Shown here: positions 43,806-54,695 of the stretch, in pieces | Numbering within the stretch: position 1 is the stretch's first letter | How the letters are laid out: every line of letters starts with the position of its first letter | Source: Actinomyces marmotae | GTDB lineage: Bacteria; Actinomycetota; Actinomycetes; Actinomycetales; Actinomycetaceae | NCBI RefSeq assembly: GCF_013177295.1 | Contig: NZ_CP053642.1 | Span: 2,108,001-2,172,000 of the forward strand | Length of the DNA: 64,000 nt | Direction: 5' to 3' | Made by a program: the position numbers and the translations under genes | The notes under the pieces: generated by a model | Database searches by the model: none | Told to the model about the DNA's origin: nothing | The model's input: the letters and a program-made list of their open reading frames with translations, nothing else

Positions 43806-45196
43806 CCACCGAGCCCCAGGAGCCGGCCGCCATGCCAGAGCGCGGCGGCCGCCACATGGGCCCGCCGGGCGCCGCCCGCCATGTCCTGCCCGATCTACCG
43901 ATCAGCCAGGGCGCGGCAGGCCCGGCCGGATCGGGCGGTCCCAATCTGCCCTCATCCAGCCCACTGAGCGCCAGCGCCCCATCCGACGCCGCCCGAGCGA
44001 GTCGGCAGGTCCGCCGCCGCCCGGTGCAGACCTTTAAGACGGTCCGGCCCATCCGCGTCGTCGACATGACCGATCCCTCCGCGGACGCGGCCGCGGCCCT
44101 CCCCGCCCTGCACGACCTGGGCAGCGCGGCTCCCGCCCCCTCAGCGACCTCCAGCCCCACGGGCATCATCCAGGAGGTGCCCCAGCCCAGCCCGGTCATC
44201 GAGGATGTCCCCTGGACCGGATCGGGCTCCTCCGGGGCCTCTGCGGGGTCCGGGACCTCTGCGCCGTCGGCGGCGTCTGCATCCTCGGCCCGCGCCGCCT
44301 CGGCGCCCCGGCGCGGCCGGTCCTCCTTCTCCGCGGTCTCGGCAGCGGTGGCCGCGGTGCTCTCAGCGCGCTCGGCGGGCTCCGCCGGGACCTCCGGTTC
44401 CGCGGCCTCCGCCGGCACGCCCCGCTCGGCGGGCTCCGCCGGCACCACCGGTTCGGCGGCCTCCGCCGCGTCCGGCCTGTCGGCGCCCTCAGCGGTGAGC
44501 GCGGCCTCGGCGCCGGCGGCCCCAACCCGGCGCGCGCGCCGCAAGGGCCGTCACGCGGCTGAGGCCGAGGCCGTGACCCGCCCCGTGCCCCTCGCCTCCC
44601 TCGGCATCCCCGACGACGCCTTCTCCTCCGTGCGCTCGCCGGCAACCCCCGCCTCCCCGCGCTCCCTGACCGGTTCGCCTCTCTCCCCCGCGCCGACGGC
44701 GACGCCGTCGCCCTCCGAGCCCCCGATCATCACCTCCACGCCACTGGACTCCCCCGAGTCCGGACGCCGCGCCGCGGTGCCGATCGAGGACTGGTCCGAG
44801 GGCAGCGACGCCACCGTCCACGCTCTCACCGGATCGATGGCGCGCAGCCTGTCCGCGGAGGCCACCCCAACGCATCTGCGGCTCGTGCCGCTCACCGGCG
44901 GGCAGGCGATCGCGCTGAACGACATCGCGCTGGTGGGGAGGGCCCCCGAGAACATCTCGCGCTACAACGCGGCTGAGGCGATCCGCCTCGCGGACTCCTC
45001 GCGGACGGTGTCCAAGACCCACGCCTGCATCGTGCCCATGGCCAACGGCGCCTGGATTTCGGACCTGCACTCCACCAACGGCACGCGGGTCATCATGGAT
45101 GGCGTGCTCACGCGCCTCCTGCCCGATGTCCCCGTGCCCGTGCTGCCCGGCACGACGATCTACTTCGGCTCGATCGGCTTCGTCCTGGAGTCCTGA
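43802..45196 (+). CDS. FHA-domain protein
   Basis: A 464-residue cytoplasmic protein. Residues 1 to about 360 are low complexity (Ala/Ser/Pro/Gly, with ASAGSGTSAPSAAS-like runs). An FHA domain fills about 363-462: IALVGRAPENIS, TVSKTHACIV and SDLHSTNGTRV, all phosphothreonine-binding positions present. The ATG overlaps the stop of the transglutaminase-like gene (ATGA). Its likely partner is the kinase encoded convergently at 45309. Confidence 0.88.
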   Translation: MTTEPQEPAAMPERGGRHMGPPGAARHVLPDLPISQGAAGPAGSGGPNLPSSSPLSASAPSDAARASRQVRRRPVQTFKTVRPIRVVDMTDPSADAAAALPALHDLGSAAPAPSATSSPTGIIQEVPQPSPVIEDVPWTGSGSSGASAGSGTSAPSAASASSARAASAPRRGRSSFSAVSAAVAAVLSARSAGSAGTSGSAASAGTPRSAGSAGTTGSAASAASGLSAPSAVSAASAPAAPTRRARRKGRHAAEAEAVTRPVPLASLGIPDDAFSSVRSPATPASPRSLTGSPLSPAPTATPSPSEPPIITSTPLDSPESGRRAAVPIEDWSEGSDATVHALTGSMARSLSAEATPTHLRLVPLTGGQAIALNDIALVGRAPENISRYNAAEAIRLADSSRTVSKTHACIVPMANGAWISDLHSTNGTRVIMDGVLTRLLPDVPVPVLPGTTIYFGSIGFVLES

Positions 45197-45226
45197 CCCC
45201 CGCCCCTCCCCTCCCCTCCCCAACGC

Positions 45227-45296
45227 CGAGACCGGTCGAAAATAGGAGCGAGACCGGTTCGTGGACCGGTCTCGCTCCTATTTTCGACCGGTCTCG
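45227..45296. terminator. Perfect 32-bp inverted repeat of the GAGACCGGTC family
   Basis: Arms 45227-45258 and 45265-45296 match exactly around loop TCGTGG. Sequence and layout match the hairpin at 26360-26435 except one loop base and the outer ends. It again lies between convergent genes (FHA and kinase). Confidence 0.85.
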
Positions 45297-45308
45297 CTGA
45301 AATGCGGC

Positions 45309-46721
45309 TCAGGGGGTCGGGGCGTTGACGCAGGCGTGGACGGGGTCCGACACCTGGCGGTCATCGCGCACGGCCACGACCTCAATGCAGGTCTGGCCCG
45401 CGGGCAGCACGGCGGAGGTGTCAGCCGTCCTCTCCCAGGTGGGGACCGTCCCCCGCCACTGGCGGTACTGGTACTCCCCCGCCCAGTCGGCCGCGGGCGC
45501 CGACCATGTGAAGCGGGCGGTCCCATCCTCGGCGAGTTCGCCGACGAGGCCCTGCGGCCCGGGAGCCGTCTCCTTCAACGGAGCCGCCTGACCGGCCTGG
45601 ATGGTCGCGAAACTACCCGGAGGCCTCTCCTCGCCGGGACCGCTCCACACGATGTAGCCGCCCACGACAGCCACCGCGATCGCGGCCGCACCGATGACGG
45701 TGGGGGCGACACGGGGCCTCCTGGGCGCCTCCTCCTCAGTCTCCTCGACACCGGCCTCCTCCTCCGGAGCGGCGGGGGCCGCCTGGGAGGGGGTCTCCAC
45801 GCGGGAGAAGACGGCGATGCGGGTTCCGGAATCGTCGTCGTCGCCGGCATCCTCGGGCCCATCAAGGGAGTCCTGGAGGAGATCGATGGTGGTGGGCGGG
45901 AGGTTGAGGGAGGACTCGATCTCCTGCAGGGCCCGCCCCAGGGCCAGGGCGCTGGGGTAGCGCTGCATGGGACTCTTGTCCATGGCGACCTCGATGACCC
46001 TCTTGAGGGCCTCCGGGGCGTCGGGGCGCTGGAGGGGCGGGACGGGGTCGGAGATGATCCTCCGGGAGAGCTGGAAGATGTCGTCCTTCTGACCGGCCGT
46101 GCCGAAGGGGCTGCGCCCGGAGAGGAGGGAGTAGAAGGTGGCCGCCAGAGAGTAGACGTCGGCCGACGGGTGCGGGTTGGCGGCGTCGATAAGCTGCTCA
46201 GGCGGCGCCCAGGGAACGGAGAGCCCCCGAGTGGCCTGGTTGACGTCTCCTGCCACGGAGGAGATGCCGAAGTCAGCCAGGACGGGACGGCGGTACGCGG
46301 TCAGCAGGATGTTCGCGGGCTTGATGTCGCGGTGGATGATGCCGGCCCGGTGGGCCGTCTCGACGGCGCCCGAGATCTGGATGATGGTTCGCAGGGCGTC
46401 GGCGATGCTCAGGGGCCTACGGCGCGCCACGGTCCACAACTGGGGCGGCGGGCAGTACTCCATGACGATGTAGGCGAACCCCTCCTCGGTGACACCCGCG
46501 CCGAAGAGGGACAGGATCGCCGGATGGCTGGAGACGCGGGCCATGAGCTCGGCCTCGGACTGGAAGAGGTCCGAGGAGGGACCGCGCATGACCTTGACCG
46601 CGATCTCACGGCGGGGCACCTGCTGCTCGTAGAGGTGAACGGTGGAGTAGCCGCCCGAGCCGAGGACGCGCAGGTGCTTGAGCCCGGGGATGAGCGGGGG
46701 TGAGTCGATCTGGGCGGCCAT
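45309..46721 (-). CDS. Membrane Ser/Thr protein kinase
   Basis: A 470-residue Hanks-type kinase. Gly loop LGSGGYSTVHLYE, AVKV (ATP lysine), HRDIKPANILL (catalytic loop), ADFGIS (DFG) and PWAPPEQ are all present in residues about 15-270. An acidic linker follows, then one membrane helix (about 339-361) and an external part of about 110 residues that looks FN3-like (ARFTWSAPAADW ... TCIEVVAV). No PASTA repeats. It is the probable kinase for the FHA proteins here, like Pkb2 of bifidobacterial clusters. ATG shares one base with the preceding stop (TGATG). No PP2C phosphatase gene lies in the window. Confidence 0.92.
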   Translation of the reverse strand: MAAQIDSPPLIPGLKHLRVLGSGGYSTVHLYEQQVPRREIAVKVMRGPSSDLFQSEAELMARVSSHPAILSLFGAGVTEEGFAYIVMEYCPPPQLWTVARRRPLSIADALRTIIQISGAVETAHRAGIIHRDIKPANILLTAYRRPVLADFGISSVAGDVNQATRGLSVPWAPPEQLIDAANPHPSADVYSLAATFYSLLSGRSPFGTAGQKDDIFQLSRRIISDPVPPLQRPDAPEALKRVIEVAMDKSPMQRYPSALALGRALQEIESSLNLPPTTIDLLQDSLDGPEDAGDDDDSGTRIAVFSRVETPSQAAPAAPEEEAGVEETEEEAPRRPRVAPTVIGAAAIAVAVVGGYIVWSGPGEERPPGSFATIQAGQAAPLKETAPGPQGLVGELAEDGTARFTWSAPAADWAGEYQYRQWRGTVPTWERTADTSAVLPAGQTCIEVVAVRDDRQVSDPVHACVNAPTP

Positions 46722-48613
46722 CAGGCGGCCTCGAAGCGCGCGGTGACTCCCTCACCGAGCTCGAGCACGTCGCCACTGCGCAGAATGGTGGTCTCCACAC
46801 GCGACAGGTGGACCGGGGCGGAGCCCTCCCGCAGCAGGACGGTGCCGTTGGTGTTGGACAGGTCGCGGGCGAGGACCGACCACTCGTCGATGTCGATGAG
46901 GAGGTGGTTGCGGGAGATCTGCCGGTCCGGACTGGACACCTTGATGCACGTGGGGAAGCCGGCGTCGAAGGTGGCCACGCGGTCGGCCGAGGGGCGCCGC
47001 CCCAGCACGATGGGCCCGCCGAGTGACAGGACGCGACCGTCGGACAGGATGAGGCTGCCGAGCACGGGTCGCGGCGCGAGCCTGACGGGCCCCTCCAGGG
47101 GAGCCTCGCAGACGCGGCAGGCCACGAGGTGGGTGGGGTTGGGATGCGAGTTCGCGCAGAAGGCGGACAGGACGCGCGCGCCGTGGGAGGGGACGAGGCC
47201 GCTGCGGTCGGGCGTGGGGAGCTCGGCCAGCTCGGAGCGCGCCGAGCGGATCTCCTCAAGGAGATCGCCCGGGAGTTCCGCCACGGTGGAGCCGTCGTGA
47301 TCCCCGCGTCGGAGGGGGGCGGGACTGGTCAGGGAGGACTCTCCGGTGGACTCGGGGCCGACGGCGAAGTTCGGGGCCGCCGTGATGCCCGGGCCGGTCT
47401 GGGCGGGCAGGTCCGCGGAGAAGGCGCCGGGGGCGGAGGGCGCGCCGGGGGCGGAGAAGGCCGCAGGGGCCGAGGCGGCGATCGGGGCCGAGGGCGCGCC
47501 GGGGGCGGAGAAGGCCGCAGGGGCCGAGGCGGCGATCGGGGCGGAGGGCGCGGCGGGCCCCGAAGCCGCTGATGCCGGGAGGAGGGGCGCGGAGCCCGCG
47601 GACGGGGCGGGCACGGAGCCTGCCGTCACCGCCGGCCCGGAGGCGGTCCAGCCCTCGGCCTCGGCAGGAGTCGAGCCCTGATTCATGCCGGCGAGGATCG
47701 CGGCGGGGTCGAAGGGGACTGCGAGGGTGGACTCGACGGCGGGCTCGGGCAGGGTCTCGGGGACGCCGTCGGCGCTGGGGGCTGCCTGCTGGTCGATGCC
47801 GGCGAGGATCGCGGCGGGGTCGAAGGGGACTGCGAGGGTGGACTCGACGGCGGGCTCGGGCAGGGTCTCGGGCCGGCCCGCCGGCGCCGACGGCGCGGTG
47901 GGCGGAGTCGGCGCCGCCGGCGGCGCGACCGGCGCGGCCGACGGGGCGACCGGCGCGGCCGACGGGGCGACCGGCGCGGCCGACGGGGCGACCGGCGCCA
48001 CCGACGGGGCGACCGGCGCGGCCGACGGGGCGGGGGCGCCGGCGAGGACATCAGCGGTGGGGCGGCTCGTGGCGGGAGAGGGGCCGGAGGCCTCAGCACG
48101 GCGGGGAAGGCTGGCCGCGTCGTGGACGGTGGACGCGCCCTCGGGCCGCTCCTCCTCCGCGAGCGCGGGCAGCGCCACGACGCTGACCGGCGCGATGCCG
48201 TCGGCCAGGGGCCGCATGATGCCGTCACCGGTGTCCGGGGTGAGCAGGACCAGGGTGTCGGAGGGCTCAACGATGGTCTCGGTCCACGTGGAGGTGGGGC
48301 CCGAGGCGATATCCCCGTGGGAGGTGCGCACGATCCCGCGCCCCCGCACGGCCACGTGCCGGTTCCCGTCGGGCTCGAGGAGGACGAAGGCGAAATCGGG
48401 CCGCTCACCCGTGCGGGCGACGACGCTGGAGATGACGTCCCACAGGACGGCCGCCGTCGTCAGGCCGTCCCCGTGGAGGTCCCGCCAGAGCCGCTCGACG
48501 ATCGGCATGGGGATGACCGGGGGCAGGATGAGGGAGGCGCGCGGCGTGATGATTCCGTGCCAGTCGCCAGCGCCCCAGCGGGCCTCGCCGATCGTGCCTG
48601 CAGCCTCGCGCAC
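46721..48613 (-). CDS. FHA-domain protein with duplicated Ala/Pro linkers
   Basis: A 630-residue protein. The N-terminal about 150 residues are an unrecognised folded part (GDWHGIITPRASLILPPVIP onward). Residues about 170-470 are low complexity, with APVAPSAAPVAPS repeats, a duplicated block (PETLPEPAVESTLAVPFDP twice) and a duplicated SAPIAASAPAAFSAPGAPS block. A possible zinc-ribbon-like CANSHPNPTHLVACRVC precedes a C-terminal FHA domain (IVLGRRP, ISRNHLLIDI, DLSNTNGTVL). The GTG at 48613 is chosen for the AGGAGG four bases upstream. It is co-transcribed with the kinase and is probably its phospho-partner. Confidence 0.83.
   Translation of the reverse strand: MREAAGTIGEARWGAGDWHGIITPRASLILPPVIPMPIVERLWRDLHGDGLTTAAVLWDVISSVVARTGERPDFAFVLLEPDGNRHVAVRGRGIVRTSHGDIASGPTSTWTETIVEPSDTLVLLTPDTGDGIMRPLADGIAPVSVVALPALAEEERPEGASTVHDAASLPRRAEASGPSPATSRPTADVLAGAPAPSAAPVAPSVAPVAPSAAPVAPSAAPVAPSAAPVAPPAAPTPPTAPSAPAGRPETLPEPAVESTLAVPFDPAAILAGIDQQAAPSADGVPETLPEPAVESTLAVPFDPAAILAGMNQGSTPAEAEGWTASGPAVTAGSVPAPSAGSAPLLPASAASGPAAPSAPIAASAPAAFSAPGAPSAPIAASAPAAFSAPGAPSAPGAFSADLPAQTGPGITAAPNFAVGPESTGESSLTSPAPLRRGDHDGSTVAELPGDLLEEIRSARSELAELPTPDRSGLVPSHGARVLSAFCANSHPNPTHLVACRVCEAPLEGPVRLAPRPVLGSLILSDGRVLSLGGPIVLGRRPSADRVATFDAGFPTCIKVSSPDRQISRNHLLIDIDEWSVLARDLSNTNGTVLLREGSAPVHLSRVETTILRSGDVLELGEGVTARFEAA
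47685..47875. repeat. Direct duplication inside FHA gene
   Basis: A block of about 75 bp at about 47685-47760 recurs nearly exactly at about 47799-47874 (offset 114 bp, in frame), giving two copies of the PETLPEPAVESTLAVPFDPAAILAG peptide. A second in-frame duplication (about 47447-47560) and an 18-bp GCGACCGGCGCGGCCGAC-like tandem (about 47925-48030) lie nearby. Confidence 0.8.
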
Positions 48614-48709
48614 AGGACCTCCTCTTGGGCCAGCCGGCCTGACCCTCAGGCTCGGCACCCGGCCGTTGCGTCCCGACCATCGTAAGGGGAAGTGGGGTGA
48701 GGAGCCGAG

Positions 48710-50661
<1,952 letters not shown>

Positions 50662-50662
<1 letters not shown>

Positions 50663-51648
50663 CAGCCCACCACCCGGGCGCCGGCGACGGGGGCATCGGC
50701 GCGCACGACGTCGGCGCACTGGCCCGAGGCGGAAAGGGCCCGGGCGACGCGCTGGGCGGTGGCCGAGTCGGGGGCGAGCGCGGCGATGGTGGGCCCGGAG
50801 CCGGAGACGATGGCGCGCAGGGCCCCGGCCCGCTCGGCGGTCTCGATGACCTCGGCGAGCTCGGGGCGCAGGTCGAGGGCGGCCTCCTGAAGATCGTTGG
50901 CCAGGCAGTCGGCGAGGGCCTCGGCGTCGCCGGCGCGCAGGGCGGCCGTGAGGGCCTCGGGGACCTCAGCGGGGGCGGCCGGGGCCCCGGCGTCTGCGAC
51001 CCTGGTGGCGCTGAGTTCGTCGAAGCGGGTGAAGACGGCCGGGGTGGACAGGCCCTCGCGGGACAGGGCGAACACCCACTGGTAGGTGCCGCGCCCCATG
51101 AGTGGGGTGAGTCGATCGCCGACGCCGTGGCCGAGCGCCGTGGCGCCCATGAGGGGGAACGGGACGTCGGCGCCGAGCCGGGCCGCCAGGTCGAGGAGGT
51201 CGCCCAGTCCCAGGCCGGTGCCCCACAGGTGGTTGCAGGCGAGCAGCGTCGCGGCGGCGTCGGCGCTGCCCCCGGCCATGCCCCCGGCCACGGGCACTCG
51301 CTTGCGCAGGAGGAGATCGACGCCCTCGGTCACGCCGGTGGCCTCGGCGAGGAGGCGGGCGGCGCGCACGACGAGGTTGCGCTCGTCGGTGGGGACGGCG
51401 TCGTCGGGATCGGCGAGGGTGAGGGTGATGCGGCCGCGCGCGTCGAGGGCCTGGCGGCGCGCGGTGACGGTCTCGATGAGGCGCACGGCCTGGAAGACAG
51501 TGGTCAGGGGGTGGTAGCCGTCGGGGCGGGGGGCGCCGACCGATAGGAACAGGTTGACCTTGCCGGGGGCCTCGACGCGCACGGAGGTCGCGGAGCCCGC
51601 GCGGGGGCCGGTGGCGTCCGGGTCGGGGACGGCGCGCAGGTGGTTCAT
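50662..51648 (-). CDS. ispE: 4-diphosphocytidyl-2-C-methyl-D-erythritol kinase
   Basis: A 328-residue GHMP kinase that phosphorylates CDP-methylerythritol in the MEP isoprenoid pathway, the source of polyprenyl carriers for wall and polysaccharide synthesis. Visible: [20 protein letters not shown] at the N-terminus, the ATP loop [18 protein letters not shown] and a C-terminal [10 protein letters not shown]. It overlaps rsmA upstream (ATGA) and the ABC-F gene downstream. Confidence 0.95.
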
Positions 51649-52631
51649 CGCTTCTCCTCGATGGCGGTGCTGCTGGTGGGGGCCTGAGGGGCGGCCAGCG
51701 CCTCAGGGGCGGCGAGGGCCTCGGCGAGGGCCGCGAAGGCGGTGATGTCGAGGCGCTCGCCGCGCAGCGCGGGGTCGATGCCGGCGCGTCGGCAGGCGGC
51801 CTCGGCGGCACCGGGGCTCCCGGCCAGCGTGGCGAGGGCCTGGCGGAGGGTCTTGCGGCGCTGGGCGAAGGCGGCGTCGACGACGGCGAAGACCTCCTCC
51901 CGGCTGGCGGCCGTGGCGGGGGGCTCGCGGCGGGTGAGCTCGACGAGCGCGGAGTCGACCCCGGGGACGGGCCAGAAGACGGTGCGCCCGATGGTGATGG
52001 TGCGGCGGGCGGCGGCGTACCAGGCGGTCTTGGCCGAGGGGACGCCGTAGGTGCGGCTGCCGGGGGCGGCGGCGAGCCGGTCGGCGACCTCGGCCTGGAC
52101 CATGACGGTGGCTGAGCGGATCGACGGCAGAGCGGCGAGCACGGTGAGGAGCACGGGGACGGCGACGTTGTAGGGCAGGTTGGCCACGAGCCGGGTGGGG
52201 GCGGTGGGGGCAGGCGCCGCGGGATCTGGCGCCGCGCCGTCGTCGGGCTGGGCGAGCCCCAGCGATTCGAGGCCGGTGATGGACAGGGCATCGGCGTTGA
52301 TGACGCTCAAGCGCTCAGCGGCGCTGGGCATCCGATCGGCGATGGTCCCCGGCAGGGCGCGGGCGAGCGGGGGGTCGATCTCGACGGCGACGACGTGAGC
52401 CCCGGCCTCCAGGAGCGCCAGGGTCAGGGAGCCCAGGCCCGGGCCGATCTCGAGGACGCACTCGCCCGGCTCGACGCCCGCGGAGCGCACGATGCGGCGC
52501 ACGGTCCCCGCGTCGTGGACGAAGTTCTGCCCGAGGGTCTTGGTGGGGCGAATGCCGAGGTCGGCGGCCAGTCCCCGGATCTCGGCGGGGCCGAGCAGTC
52601 CGGCGCCAGCCTGGGGTGTCGTATCGGGCAT
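51645..52631 (-). CDS. rsmA: 16S rRNA dimethyladenosine transferase
   Basis: A 328-residue KsgA/RsmA enzyme that dimethylates two adjacent adenines near the 3' end of 16S rRNA. Seen: LGQNFVHD, the SAM site [34 protein letters not shown] (catalytic N-L-P-Y), and [12 protein letters not shown]. An Ala/Pro-rich insert of about 20 residues precedes NLPY, and the C-terminal tail is Ala/Pro-rich. The ATG at 52631 follows TAGGCT by seven bases and has no ribosome site, so the mRNA is probably leaderless. First gene of the rsmA-ispE-ABC-F operon. Confidence 0.95.
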   Translation of the reverse strand: MPDTTPQAGAGLLGPAEIRGLAADLGIRPTKTLGQNFVHDAGTVRRIVRSAGVEPGECVLEIGPGLGSLTLALLEAGAHVVAVEIDPPLARALPGTIADRMPSAAERLSVINADALSITGLESLGLAQPDDGAAPDPAAPAPTAPTRLVANLPYNVAVPVLLTVLAALPSIRSATVMVQAEVADRLAAAPGSRTYGVPSAKTAWYAAARRTITIGRTVFWPVPGVDSALVELTRREPPATAASREEVFAVVDAAFAQRRKTLRQALATLAGSPGAAEAACRRAGIDPALRGERLDITAFAALAEALAAPEALAAPQAPTSSTAIEEKR

Positions 52632-52638
52632 GGGCCCA

Positions 52639-52644
52639 AGCCTA
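52639..52644 (-). promoter_or_regulatory. -10 box of rsmA, leaderless
   Basis: TAGGCT on the minus strand, then seven bases (TGGGCCC), then the ATG of rsmA. Confidence 0.6.
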
Positions 52645-52667
52645 CCGGCGCCCCGCCCCACCCCCTC

Positions 52668-52724
52668 GCCGAGACCGGTCGAAAATAGCGGCGAGACCGG
52701 TCGAAATCAGGAACGAGACCGGTC
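52668..52724 (+). repeat. GAGACCGGTC repeats, left of rpf
   Basis: Three 22-bp-spaced copies of GAGACCGGTC with GAAAATAGCGGC or GAAATCAGGAAC between. By eye 54 of 57 bases match the reverse complement of 53711-53767, so the rpf gene lies between inverted copies about 1 kb apart. It is a tandem form, not a hairpin. Confidence 0.85.
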
Positions 52725-52793
52725 CCGTGCGCCATGGGCGGCACCACCGCACCCCCGAGCACGCGGCACAAGCGCTCCGCGCGCCTCGGCGCA

Positions 52794-53552
52794 TCAGTGC
52801 CCGCAGCCCCACTGGCTCCAGCCGGAGCGCCGCTGGAGGATCTTGGCACGCATGGTCTGCTCCTCGGGACTGGCGTCAATGGGGTTGCCGGTGCCACCCA
52901 CAGAGGCCCACGTCTCCAGGGAGAATTGGTAGAGCCCGTAGTACCCGGCGGGATTGACGGCACGCGGGTTGCCACCGGACTCGCATTGGGCGAGCCGCCG
53001 GAAGTCATCGTCAAGACTGCCGTCATCGGCGGGCGCGGCCGCGCTCCGCGACGATCCCGAGGAGGAGTCGGCGCCGCTCGACGCCGTCGGAGTGGCCGCG
53101 GCATCCTTGGTGCCCACGAGGACGACCTCATCGACCTTCGCGGTCATGACCACGGACGACACGGCCTCGCGGGACACCTCCACGCCGTCGGCGCTGATCA
53201 CGCGGTAGGTGACGCGGGCGACGCCGTCGACGCCAGTGGTCTTGACCTTCTTCTCCCCCTTGGGGAGCTGGTCGGTCTCCTCCTCGGTGGAGCCGTGCGC
53301 CTCAGTGGTGTCCTCGACGACGAGCGATTCCTCGGTCGAGATCGGGGAGGTGCTGGCGGCCTCATGAGAACTGCCGAGCGAGGCGATGCCGGCGTCGTCC
53401 TTGACGGCTCTGGCCTGGTCGGGGTTCTGCGTGGAGGCGCTCGTGGTGGCCACAGCGGCATAGGCGCCGCCGGGGACGAGCAGGCCGACGGCGACGGCGA
53501 TGGCGCCGGCTCTCAGGGCGTGGGCCCGACTGCCAGGGGTTCGCGGAGTCAT
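52794..53552 (-). CDS. rpf: Resuscitation-promoting factor, G5 + Rpf domain
   Basis: A 252-residue secreted wall hydrolase. Signal peptide (1 to about 33, ending GGAYA), a G5 domain (about 68-150, 'LPKGEKKVKTTGVDG' and 'KVDEVVLVGTK'), a Ser/Ala linker, then the lysozyme-like Rpf domain (about 178-252): FRRLAQCESGGNP with the catalytic Glu, GYYGLYQFS and WGCGH at the end. It cleaves peptidoglycan glycan strands; members wake dormant actinobacteria. It is shorter than RpfB (no DUF348 repeats). In mycobacteria rpfB lies in the same place, between tatD and ksgA. GAGGAG precedes the ATG. Confidence 0.93.
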   Translation of the reverse strand: MTPRTPGSRAHALRAGAIAVAVGLLVPGGAYAAVATTSASTQNPDQARAVKDDAGIASLGSSHEAASTSPISTEESLVVEDTTEAHGSTEEETDQLPKGEKKVKTTGVDGVARVTYRVISADGVEVSREAVSSVVMTAKVDEVVLVGTKDAAATPTASSGADSSSGSSRSAAAPADDGSLDDDFRRLAQCESGGNPRAVNPAGYYGLYQFSLETWASVGGTGNPIDASPEEQTMRAKILQRRSGWSQWGCGH

Positions 53553-53585
53553 GGGATTCGCTCCTCGGGGTGGGACGGAGTGTCC

Positions 53586-53591
53586 ACGCTA
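53586..53591 (-). promoter_or_regulatory. -10 box of rpf
   Basis: TAGCGT on the minus strand, 33 bases before the ATG. The same TAGCGTG word precedes the other two G5-domain hydrolase genes. Confidence 0.45.
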
Positions 53592-53710
53592 CCCGAGGAG
53601 CCGCGCCCCGCGCCATTGAGCCGGTCACCCCCAAGCGCCATCTCGCCGGAGGAGCCGGGGAACCACAGACCGGCTCATGACAAGCCGACGGCGCCGCCTG
53701 AGAAGAGGGA

Positions 53711-53767
53711 ACCGGTCTCGCTCCTATTTTCGACCGGTCTCGCCGCTATTTTCGACCGGTCTCGGCG
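53711..53767 (-). repeat. GAGACCGGTC repeats, right of rpf
   Basis: Minus-strand copies of the 22-bp unit (three ACCGGTCTC cores), the inverted partner of 52668-52724. It ends 16 bp before the stop of the next hydrolase gene and may also terminate it. Confidence 0.85.
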
Positions 53768-53783
53768 AGGGGAGGGAGGGGGA

Positions 53784-54656
53784 TCAGTACCAGCCGGTGC
53801 TCTCGGAGTGGGACCAGGCGGCGCAGGGGCTGCCGTAGCGGCCCTGGATGTAGCCCAGGCCCCACTTGATCTGGGTGGCGGGGTTGGTCTGCCAGTCCGA
53901 GCCGGCCGAGGCCATCTTGCCCCCGGGCAGGGCCTGCGGGATCCCATAGGCGCCCGAGGAGGCGTTCCGGGCCTGGTAGTTCCAGCCGGACTCGCGGTTC
54001 CACAGGCTCACCAGGCAAGAGAACTCGCTGTCCCCCCAGCCGTAGGCACCCATCATGGAGCGGGCGATCGCCTGCGCGCTGGCCGCGTCGGTACCGGAGG
54101 CGGCCGGGGGCGCCGTCGGCGCGCCGCCCCTACCGGCCTGACCGCTCCCGGCACCGTCCGCCGGGGAGTCCTGGCCGGCCTTCTCCTTGGTGCCCACGAG
54201 GACGACCTCATCGACCTTGGCGGTCACGACGATGGTGGAGACGACCTCGCGGGAGAGCTCCGTGCCGTCGGCGGCGGCGGTGACCCGCGAGACGGTGCGG
54301 GTGACACCGTCGACGCCGGCGGTCTTGACCTTCTTCTCCCCCTTGGGGAGCTGGTCGGTCTCCTCCTCGGTGGAGCCGTGCGACTCGGTGACGTCCTCAA
54401 CGACGACGTTCTCCGCGCTGGCGGCGGCGCTCTGCGCCTGGGGGACCTCGCCTCCGATCGCGGGGGTCAAGTCCGGCTTGGCGGTGGGGGCCTCAGCGGC
54501 CTGCGCGATGTCACCGCCGGTCAGGGAGGGCAGCGGCAGGGACCCGTTGCCGGCAGAATCGACGGCGGCGTAGGCGCCACCGGAGACGCCCGCGGCGACG
54601 GCCGCGGCGAGGGCGCCGGAGCGGACGAGGATGTGCTTGCGGGGGGCGGGAGTCAC
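53784..54656 (-). CDS. G5-domain lysozyme-like wall hydrolase
   Basis: A 290-residue secreted protein: signal peptide (1 to about 31), G5 domain (about 85-165, nearly the same core as in the rpf product), linker, and a C-terminal lysozyme-like domain of the aggregation-promoting-factor type (about 197-290: AQAIARSMMGAYGWGDSEFS, LWNRESGWNYQARN with the probable catalytic Glu, GAYGIPQALPG, IKWGLGYIQGRYGSPCAAW). Two Cys may pair. GTG start with GGAGGAG upstream. A tandem paralogue of the next gene. Confidence 0.88.
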   Translation of the reverse strand: MTPAPRKHILVRSGALAAAVAAGVSGGAYAAVDSAGNGSLPLPSLTGGDIAQAAEAPTAKPDLTPAIGGEVPQAQSAAASAENVVVEDVTESHGSTEEETDQLPKGEKKVKTAGVDGVTRTVSRVTAAADGTELSREVVSTIVVTAKVDEVVLVGTKEKAGQDSPADGAGSGQAGRGGAPTAPPAASGTDAASAQAIARSMMGAYGWGDSEFSCLVSLWNRESGWNYQARNASSGAYGIPQALPGGKMASAGSDWQTNPATQIKWGLGYIQGRYGSPCAAWSHSESTGWY

Positions 54657-54689
54657 GTGACTCCTCCTTCCATGGGCTTGACTACCCTC

Positions 54690-54695
54690 ACGCTA
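54690..54695 (-). promoter_or_regulatory. -10 box of the second hydrolase gene
   Basis: TAGCGT within CCGTTAGCGTGAGG, 33 bases before the GTG. It shares GTTAGCGTGARG with the promoter at 55956. Confidence 0.45.
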
